A stretch of DNA of 19,599 nt from the NCBI GenBank assembly GCA_029934875.1, contig JAOZLK010000001.1, positions 4,977 to 24,575 of the forward strand, in the 5' to 3' direction. This document shows positions 13,887 to 19,599 of this stretch, in pieces; the stretch's first letter is position 1; each line of letters starts with the position of its first letter. This DNA is from Bacteroidales bacterium. GTDB lineage: Bacteria > Bacteroidota > Bacteroidia > Bacteroidales > GCA-2748055. Below the pieces are notes generated by a model. It saw only the letters and a program-made list of their open reading frames with translations. It had not been told where the DNA came from and searched no databases. The translations under genes and the position numbers were made by a program.

Positions 13887-16640
13887 TTATTTGGAAATCT
13901 TTAAGATTTTGGCAAATTCAGGATCCCTTCCGGCCCCGTAGCGAGAGATGATGTACATGCCCCCCGGAAGTGCACTCATATCGATCCTTTCATCAAAAGG
14001 ATGTAGCAGGGTGGAAATTATTTCCTGCCCGGAAAGGCTCACCACGGAAATGCGCGATTCCACTTCCCAGGCATCCACAAAAGCCACATCGTAAACAGGA
14101 TTGGGATATATATTAAATGATAGGGCAGCTTGCCCTGTTCCGGGCAGTGATGCGGTGATCCTGGGTGGTGTAAAACGCTTTGTTGTATAAATCCTGTATT
14201 CGCCGGGTTCAAGGGGAAGCAGCTCGTGCAGGTCGCTTACCGAGAGACTGTCGCCCGTGAAATACTCATACCACCATCCGGTCTTGCTGAAATTGGCCTC
14301 AAGTGCAATCTGAGACACATCAAAATTACCGATGATCCTTACATCCATATCAGGGTGATTGATTTCTATGCGCTTTCCGGGTCCGGACACAGACAGCCTG
14401 AAATCGTCCGAACGAAATGCAGCTTCGCCTTTGCGCAGTTCAATCACCGAGGCCCAGATCTGGTAGATTCTCTTTCGAAGCCCCTTATTATAATCCCAGC
14501 GAATAGGTTTGTTGCATACCCTGCAGGGGTCGTTGATGCTGTAGTCGTATCCCAGTTCTCCAAATTGCCAGATCATCTTGGGTCCGGGAACGGTGAAAAG
14601 GAAGGTGCCGGCCAGCTCCATCCTGGCAAGGGCTGTGTTCAGTTCTTTAATATCATATGTCCCGGAAGAATTTCCATACTCCAGGTTCTTGTACATAAGC
14701 CGCTCTTCGTCGTGACTTTCCATATAGCCCACCAGGTGGGGGTCATCCCACCCCCTGAGTTTGTAAGAGATCCCACTGAAGTTGGATTTATTATCCACAT
14801 GGTAGGCCATGGTAGCCTCATTATAGGAGTGATTCATATTCCCCCACAACATTATGCCAAAATCGGACAGAACCTCCTCCTCAGAATTATCAGTCAGGTG
14901 CTCCAGGATCACATAGGCATCATTGTCGACGGTCCTGATGGCTGTGGCCATTCGTTTCAGGATGGCAATCCGTGATGCATCATAGGCCCATCCATCGCCA
15001 GGTTTATTGGTAAAGCCCTTGGTAAAATCGAAGCGGTAACCATCCACGTGATACTCTTCAATCCAGTGGGCATTAACACGGTCTACAAAAGCTTCGGTCT
15101 GCGGACTTTCATGGTTGAAGTCATAACCCCAGGAATAGACCGGGTTGGGTGAATCCACATTGTACCATGGATTATCTTCGCTCACTTTTCCATTTTCGAA
15201 ATACAGCTGCACCAGTGGTGACTGGCCATAGGAGTGGTTCAGTACCATGTCGAGGATTACCGCGATACCGCGTCCGTGACAGGAATCAATGAATACCTTA
15301 AGGTCCTCGGCCGGACCATAGTATTTGTCGGGGGCAAAGTAGAAAGAAGTGTTATAGCCCCAGCTTTCGTTGTCCTCAAATTCATTCACCGGCATCAGTT
15401 CGATGGCTGAGACTCCCAGGTCAGTGAAATAATTGAGGGTGTCGGTGAGCGTTTTCCAGTCGTGTGCCGCAATGAAATCGCGGACAAGTAACTCATAAAT
15501 GACCAAGTCTTCCTGTGGGGGTGCCGCAAAGGAAGCATTCTTCCATTCATATGCTTCCTTTGCGGTCTGCAATACGGAAGTGATTCCAGTGGTAAGTCCT
15601 TCCGGGTAAGGTTTCAATCCGGGATAGGTGGCTTCATCAATTCCCCTGTCTTTGGGATCAAGTGTTTTTTCTGTGTAGGGATCAGCAATGATCAGATCGC
15701 TGTCGACCTGGTACTGGAAGCCATACTCTTTACCGGGAACCAGGTCCCTGAGGGTGATCCACCACCGATCCCCGTCCTTCGACATTCTAAAATCGGAGCT
15801 GGGCCCCCAGTTATTAAAGTCGCCAATGACGAACACATTTTCTTTAAGGGGTGCATACAGAACCAGTTGAACGGTCTGCTCATCAATGTAGTTGATTCCA
15901 TCAATCAAACCCTCGGGAACCGGTTCGATAAGCTGTTCACCCATGGTATGGACAAATACCGAATCAGCTACGCTTTCTCCCCCGGAAAGAGCTGTCACTT
16001 TCAGCCAGGAATCTCCCGGTGATGGAAATGAAAAGTTGTGTGAGATACTTTCGCCGCTCAGGGATTTTACCTCGATCCCGTCCTGGTAGAGCGTAAGGTC
16101 CGAACTCTGAGAGGCTGCGGCTTCAAAAGCCACCACGCTCCCCGGTTCTACCACCAGGTTACGATCCGGGTTGATGATGGAGACTTCCAGACCCTCGGAA
16201 AAAACTTCCACAAAGATGTCAGTTCCCCCGTCATCTTTGCCCTGAAGACTTCCATCTGAATTCCGGAAAACAAAGGCCAGATGGGTGATCTCCACCCCAT
16301 CGGAGACCCCGTAATATTCTATTATCGAAGGTGAGATATCAAGGGAGTAAAGATTGGCCGAGACCCTGCTTAGTTTGGTCTCCGGGGTGTTTTCACACCA
16401 ATCGGTCTTTACATATTTCCAGTCTGTACTGCCAGAACTCTCGAGGGTCAGCACCCCTGTATGTGCATATACATCCCCGGTATAATCTTCCAGTCCCGCT
16501 GTACCCTCAGTGGCATCATAGTAGATCGTAACGGCCTTATCCGCTAAAGGTAATGCTGGTTCAGTAGTAATGATCTGTGTCATCCCTGTAAAGGGGAGCA
16601 GGATTAAGCAGAAGAATGAAAGTAATATGGGGGATTTCAT
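13887..16640 (-). CDS. Secreted GH13 alpha-amylase-family enzyme with starch-binding and type IX sorting domains
   Basis: This 917-residue enzyme is predicted to cleave alpha-glucan outside the cell. A signal peptide ends near residue 21 (FTGMTQ). Residues 25-147 look like a CBM26-type starch-binding domain (GDVYAHTGV, WKYVKTDW, FRNSDGSLQGKDDGGTD). Residues 150-232 are an Ig-like domain, and 245-340 a CBM48/E-set domain (VFVIGDFNNW). The GH13 barrel follows (378-745) with all four regions: DMVLNHS (464-470), GYRFD with nucleophile D538, ILEH with acid/base E580, and ESHDEE with H643-D644. A beta domain follows, then a C-terminal sorting domain (about 840-917: FNIYPNPV, ISVVSLSGQEI, ALPGGMYII) for type IX export. 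It is the last gene of the Sus-like locus. A terminator sits directly before its start codon. The exact specificity (amylase, pullulanase or neopullulanase type) cannot be fixed by eye. Confidence 0.93.
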   Translation of the reverse strand: MKSPILLSFFCLILLPFTGMTQIITTEPALPLADKAVTIYYDATEGTAGLEDYTGDVYAHTGVLTLESSGSTDWKYVKTDWCENTPETKLSRVSANLYSLDISPSIIEYYGVSDGVEITHLAFVFRNSDGSLQGKDDGGTDIFVEVFSEGLEVSIINPDRNLVVEPGSVVAFEAAASQSSDLTLYQDGIEVKSLSGESISHNFSFPSPGDSWLKVTALSGGESVADSVFVHTMGEQLIEPVPEGLIDGINYIDEQTVQLVLYAPLKENVFVIGDFNNWGPSSDFRMSKDGDRWWITLRDLVPGKEYGFQYQVDSDLIIADPYTEKTLDPKDRGIDEATYPGLKPYPEGLTTGITSVLQTAKEAYEWKNASFAAPPQEDLVIYELLVRDFIAAHDWKTLTDTLNYFTDLGVSAIELMPVNEFEDNESWGYNTSFYFAPDKYYGPAEDLKVFIDSCHGRGIAVILDMVLNHSYGQSPLVQLYFENGKVSEDNPWYNVDSPNPVYSWGYDFNHESPQTEAFVDRVNAHWIEEYHVDGYRFDFTKGFTNKPGDGWAYDASRIAILKRMATAIRTVDNDAYVILEHLTDNSEEEVLSDFGIMLWGNMNHSYNEATMAYHVDNKSNFSGISYKLRGWDDPHLVGYMESHDEERLMYKNLEYGNSSGTYDIKELNTALARMELAGTFLFTVPGPKMIWQFGELGYDYSINDPCRVCNKPIRWDYNKGLRKRIYQIWASVIELRKGEAAFRSDDFRLSVSGPGKRIEINHPDMDVRIIGNFDVSQIALEANFSKTGWWYEYFTGDSLSVSDLHELLPLEPGEYRIYTTKRFTPPRITASLPGTGQAALSFNIYPNPVYDVAFVDAWEVESRISVVSLSGQEIISTLLHPFDERIDMSALPGGMYIISRYGAGRDPEFAKILKISK

Positions 16641-16651
16641 GCGGTGAAATT

Positions 16652-16687
16652 AAAAAAAAAAGGGCATGCACAAGGCACGCCCTTTTT
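16652..16687 (-). terminator. Intrinsic terminator between the SusE/F-like gene and the amylase gene
   Basis: On the - strand GGGCGTGC-CTTGT-GCATGCCC forms an 8-pair stem (one G-U pair) with a 5-base loop, flanked by five A and followed by ten T. The stem spans 16662-16682 and the T-run is 16652-16661. It begins about 16 bases after the susE-like stop codon and its T-run ends only 11 bases before the amylase ATG. The A-tract on the other flank would also make it function on the + strand. Confidence 0.85.
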
Positions 16688-16703
16688 CAAAGAAAAAATA
16701 TGA

Positions 16704-18176
16704 TTATTGTGTAATGCTACCAGCTCCGGTTTTGAAGTTCAGGTCGATGGTTGCAGCTCCAACAGCTGTAACTACACGCTCCTGGTCGTCTCCGTTTGCA
16801 CGGTACTCGATCATGTCGTTGAGGACCATGAACTCATGCTGCCACCAGTCATAGTGCCACTTGTGCCATGCATACATCCTCAGTTCATCGGCTGCTACCA
16901 GGTCAGTGGTGATCGTCAGTTTCTCGTTGTCATTGTCAACGGTGAAACCGAAATCATTGGGAGTATCCCATGAGCCAACTGTATTACCCAGCAGGTAAAC
17001 CTCAGGACTTGTTACTGAAATGGAGTCCCTTTCCAGGTCAACCCATACCATGTAGTATCCTGATTCTGCAATATCGGGAAGGTTGCTTCCACCTTTGAGG
17101 TGGTCACCAGCTGCTGCTTGGGTATCATCGTCAATACCAAAGTCGCCAACCCATTCTTTACCAGGGGCAAATTTCACACCTGCATCAGCAACACCAGACT
17201 CGATCCATACGATCTTCCAGAAAGCATTGCCATGACTGTGAACAGGAAGCATCTCAATTCCATTAGCTTCCCAGTCCCAACCACCGATACTGGCACCGAT
17301 CATGAAGAGCTGAGCGGGATATTCAGGAAGTGCGGGGGCATCATCTGTTTTAACCATGGTAGCTGAATGACCATCTGTCAGTGACCAGGTCATGGTCGAT
17401 TTGTAAACAGCGTACTCAGCATTGGCAATGTTGTCACCACCAGCATCCAGCGCGGTCAATGTACCACCAAAGTTGCAATTCACCTTAACACCGGTATTTC
17501 CTCCACCCAGGTCCAGATCTGCGTCCAGGATGATCTTCCAGCCTCCCGAGTAACGGAATTTATATTCGTTCTCCAGCATGATAACATCTTCTGCCATGAA
17601 CTCGATGGAGTTTACATCAAAGGCTCCCATGGTCATGGGAGTGTCATCGCTCCATCCACCAGGAGTGGCGCCACCGATCAGTCCCCACACAACTTTTGCA
17701 ACTACAACTGTTCCCAGGTCAGTGTCAAGGGCGACATAGTAGAGCCCGTCTTCGGGTACGGTAAAGGGAGTTTCGGATTCAGTGTAGGATCCGCGCCAGA
17801 GGCCATTTTTGGGCTCTTCAATATCCAGGTCAGCTTCCATCACCTCGGCATAGTCAGATCCGGGTCCCCAGTAGGTGCTAGCTCCACCCACAACGTTTAC
17901 GAGGTTGAATCCTTCAGAACCGGCTTTAACGGCAACATACATTTCATACAGTGTTGCACGCTCTTCCTGCAGCACTTCGTTTTTGGCTTTGGCCATAAGT
18001 CCGTTGCCATTAAGTGCGGTGAGGCCTGTACCGGCTCCCATCACATAGAGTCCGTCTTCCACAAGTATGGGTGGATCCGGATCCGGATCATCATCCTTAC
18101 ATGATACCATGGCAAGCATGGCAAAAACAGCCATAACAAGAAGACTTGCCCATCTTTTAAACAATTGATTTTTCAT
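16704..18176 (-). CDS. SusE/SusF-like outer-membrane starch-binding lipoprotein
   Basis: This 490-residue protein is predicted to hold glycan at the cell surface for the SusCD importer. I start it at the ATG at 18174-18176 because this gives a lipoprotein signal (hydrophobic 11-24, Cys26); the longer frame to 18302 would overlap the end of susD and add a non-signal-like head. Cys26 is followed by KDDDPDPDP, matching the lipoprotein export signal (Lys plus acidic residues) that sends Bacteroidota lipoproteins to the surface. Four similar beta domains follow: about 41-162 (LYVMGAG), 163-278 (WGLIGGATPGGW), 288-388 (FMIGASIGGWDW) and 391-490 (VYLLGNTVGSW). Trp-rich stretches such as WHKWHYDWW (437-445) could stack on sugars. 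It begins 35 bases after susD and ends before a strong terminator. SusE and SusF cannot be told apart here. Confidence 0.88.
   Translation of the reverse strand: MKNQLFKRWASLLVMAVFAMLAMVSCKDDDPDPDPPILVEDGLYVMGAGTGLTALNGNGLMAKAKNEVLQEERATLYEMYVAVKAGSEGFNLVNVVGGASTYWGPGSDYAEVMEADLDIEEPKNGLWRGSYTESETPFTVPEDGLYYVALDTDLGTVVVAKVVWGLIGGATPGGWSDDTPMTMGAFDVNSIEFMAEDVIMLENEYKFRYSGGWKIILDADLDLGGGNTGVKVNCNFGGTLTALDAGGDNIANAEYAVYKSTMTWSLTDGHSATMVKTDDAPALPEYPAQLFMIGASIGGWDWEANGIEMLPVHSHGNAFWKIVWIESGVADAGVKFAPGKEWVGDFGIDDDTQAAAGDHLKGGSNLPDIAESGYYMVWVDLERDSISVTSPEVYLLGNTVGSWDTPNDFGFTVDNDNEKLTITTDLVAADELRMYAWHKWHYDWWQHEFMVLNDMIEYRANGDDQERVVTAVGAATIDLNFKTGAGSITQ
18072..18090. repeat. Short tandem hexamer repeat in the SusE/F-like lipoprotein linker
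   Basis: Three near-identical six-base units (GGATCC, GGATCC, GGATCA) encode the DPDPDP linker just after the lipidated Cys. The array is short and may simply reflect coding of an acidic linker, but such repeats can change length by slippage in whole two-residue steps. Confidence 0.6.
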
Positions 18177-18211
18177 AATTCTGATTTTTAAAATAATAGT
18201 GTTTATTGTTA

Positions 18212-19599
18212 TTAATTTCCAAGATTGGGGTTCGAATCGATCACCCATTGAGGGATGGGGAAGGTATTCCTGTCTGTCGAGGAAGTACTCTTTTCCCACC
18301 ATGCATTGTTAAATGTTCCAAATCGTATCTGGTCCTGGCGGCGGTGTCCTTCAAAGAACATTTCCCGTCCACGCTCAGCCAGCAGAGATTCCAGGGTCAG
18401 GTCGCCAGCCGACCACAGGTCCGCTTCGGCCCTTTCCCTGATTTCGTTGACATAGTTAAGGGCTTCAGCCGCTGATTTATTTTGTCGAAGTATGGCTTCT
18501 GCTTTCATCAGGTAGATATCAGCCAGCCGGAATATTGGAAAATCGTTGGATAGATTGTCCTTGGCTCCCTTCTTTATTTCAAACTTTGAAACCCGGGCTC
18601 CCGACATGCGGATATCCTGATAGGTGTAGCTAAGATCCATCTGGAGGGCTGGGATATAGGGATTGATGATAAGGTTGGCATCGGCTGTTGCATCGAAAAT
18701 CTCCAAGCCGTCGCTGGTATACTGCTGTCCCACCAGGAATCCCTCTTCTTTCCTGAGATCTCCATCCTCGTAAGAGTTATAATGAGCTTCTGTAGCAGCA
18801 CAACCGTTCCACGGTCCGGCTGTCATGTCATAGGTCAGGTTGTGGTTATAATGGAGGGTTCGCATATGAAGGTTAAAACCCTTATAGGTATCCTCATGAT
18901 AGGGTATTGTGAAGATATTTTCCGGCGAATCCTGGTTCTCTGTAACAAAGGGTGCCAGCGGATCAGACTCCAGGCTATATCCAAGCTCTATTACACTGTC
19001 ACATGCCATCTCAGCCTCAGCCCAGTAGGCGGTGCCAGTATAGATCTCGGCATTCAGGTAAAGCTTGGCCAACAGAGACCAGGCCATTCCCCTTGAGACC
19101 GCAGTTTTACTTCGGCTATAATTAAGATGAGTCACACTCTCCTCAACATCCGCTACAATGGCAGTCCATATATCAGCTTTGGAATCCTTCTCCGGCTGTT
19201 CGTCCGCATCTGAAAATGTAGTTACAAAGGGAATATCTCCATAGTTGTCGATGAGCAGGTAGTAATAATAGGCCCGCATTATTTTGATTTTGCCAATGGT
19301 TGCTTTGGCTGAAGGGTCCTGGTTTTCTTCCCCCAGCAGTTCAAGCAACTGGTTGGCTTCACCAATCCCCTGGTAGTAACGGCTCCACATGCTGTTTATG
19401 GCTTCTGTTGTGTTGGTCCAGGTATGCTGGTGCAAGACCCTCCATTTTCCGCCATCGTCCCAGTCAGTATTACGAGTCGGGAAGGTAAGCTCATCGGAGG
19501 GAACCTCCTGGCAGAACCACCATCCTGCATTGTCGAGAAATTCCCTCATGGGTTCGTAGATTGGACCGGTAAGAAGGGCACCCTGTGTCTCATTTTCAG
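18212..19599 (-). CDS. susD: SusD/RagB-family starch-binding outer-membrane protein (partial, N-terminus beyond the right edge)
   Basis: SusD-like proteins form the lid on the SusC TonB-dependent transporter and pass oligosaccharides to it. The frame stays open to the right window edge (upstream of the internal ATG at 19549 it reads NETQGALLTGPIYEP), so the true start, the lipoprotein signal and probably susC lie outside. About 461 of an expected 520-550 residues are visible. N-terminal SusD features include WSRYYQGIGEANQLLELL and IMRAYYYYLLIDNYGDIPFV; C-terminal ones include FRLADIYLMKAEAIL, ERGREMFFEGHRRQDQIRFG and the terminal FPIPQWVIDSNPNLGN. The stop lies 35 bases before the SusE/F-like gene, indicating one transcript. 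The substrate is most likely starch or maltodextrin, judging by the GH13 enzyme downstream; SusD sequence alone does not fix it. Confidence 0.95.
   Translation of the reverse strand, partial: ENETQGALLTGPIYEPMREFLDNAGWWFCQEVPSDELTFPTRNTDWDDGGKWRVLHQHTWTNTTEAINSMWSRYYQGIGEANQLLELLGEENQDPSAKATIGKIKIMRAYYYYLLIDNYGDIPFVTTFSDADEQPEKDSKADIWTAIVADVEESVTHLNYSRSKTAVSRGMAWSLLAKLYLNAEIYTGTAYWAEAEMACDSVIELGYSLESDPLAPFVTENQDSPENIFTIPYHEDTYKGFNLHMRTLHYNHNLTYDMTAGPWNGCAATEAHYNSYEDGDLRKEEGFLVGQQYTSDGLEIFDATADANLIINPYIPALQMDLSYTYQDIRMSGARVSKFEIKKGAKDNLSNDFPIFRLADIYLMKAEAILRQNKSAAEALNYVNEIRERAEADLWSAGDLTLESLLAERGREMFFEGHRRQDQIRFGTFNNAWWEKSTSSTDRNTFPIPQWVIDSNPNLGN

Noticed and set aside
14226..14975. 249-codon open frame on the + strand inside the amylase gene
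   Set aside because: It lies antisense within a GH13 gene whose catalytic motifs are intact, and its translation shows no domain, signal or family pattern. The same holds for the + strand frame at 5851-6369 inside the dehydrogenase.
18177..18302. Longer start of the SusE/F-like gene at 18302
   Set aside because: It would overlap the conserved C-terminus of SusD by about 90 bases and put 42 unrelated residues before a clear lipoprotein signal.
1..19599. tRNA genes, CRISPR arrays, insertion sequences or phage remnants
   Set aside because: No cloverleaf, regularly spaced repeats, transposase or terminal inverted repeats were seen; nearly all of the window is covered by intact genes with family-typical lengths.

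Overview
The window looks like chromosomal DNA of a Bacteroidota species, probably from an environmental, Bacteroidales/Marinilabiliales-like lineage. This rests on a SusD/SusE-type starch locus, a type IX secretion sorting domain on the amylase, the long eukaryote-like IleRS, the ileS-dksA-lspA gene order, lipoprotein signals and TAnnTTTG-type -7 promoter boxes. The genus-level guess is inference. The only gene on the + strand is the DUF502 membrane protein; all others are on the - strand. I see no tRNA, rRNA, CRISPR array, insertion sequence or phage gene, and no gene-free stretch longer than about 170 bases.

Region A (1-8460, - strand, read right to left). A membrane-spanning AraC-type regulator with a periplasmic TolB-N-like/TPR sensor part is followed by a lipoprotein quinohemoprotein (PQQ + haem c) alcohol dehydrogenase with an unexpected SusE/F-like C-terminal domain. 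Next come a secreted glycerophosphodiesterase/CBM/metallo-beta-lactamase-fold fusion, a dimethylarginine dimethylaminohydrolase-like enzyme, and a lipoprotein alkaline phosphatase cut by the window edge. The gaps between the four enzymes are 21-64 bases. Together they could hydrolyse external phosphodiesters, release phosphate from the monoesters and oxidise the freed alcohol. This is the best candidate for an undescribed system here, but the link is inferred from gene order and domain content.

Region B (8461-13855). A divergent intergenic region leads to the DUF502 gene (+), which ends 4 bases inside the tail of the opposing lspA gene. On the - strand, ileS, a DksA-like gene and lspA form a housekeeping operon with a recognisable promoter and Shine-Dalgarno sequence ahead of ileS. 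The IleRS has the swapped signature GIHH in place of HIGH. The DksA protein has the zinc-less Cys-Thr-Cys-Ala pattern known from Pseudomonas DksA2.

Region C (13887-19599). This is the downstream part of a starch/maltodextrin utilisation locus on the - strand: a SusD-like lipoprotein (its 5' end, and presumably susC, lie beyond the right edge), a SusE/F-like surface glycan-binding lipoprotein, and a multidomain GH13 amylase with a type IX sorting domain. A strong intrinsic terminator lies between susE and the amylase start, leaving almost no room for a separate promoter, so the amylase may be expressed by terminator read-through.
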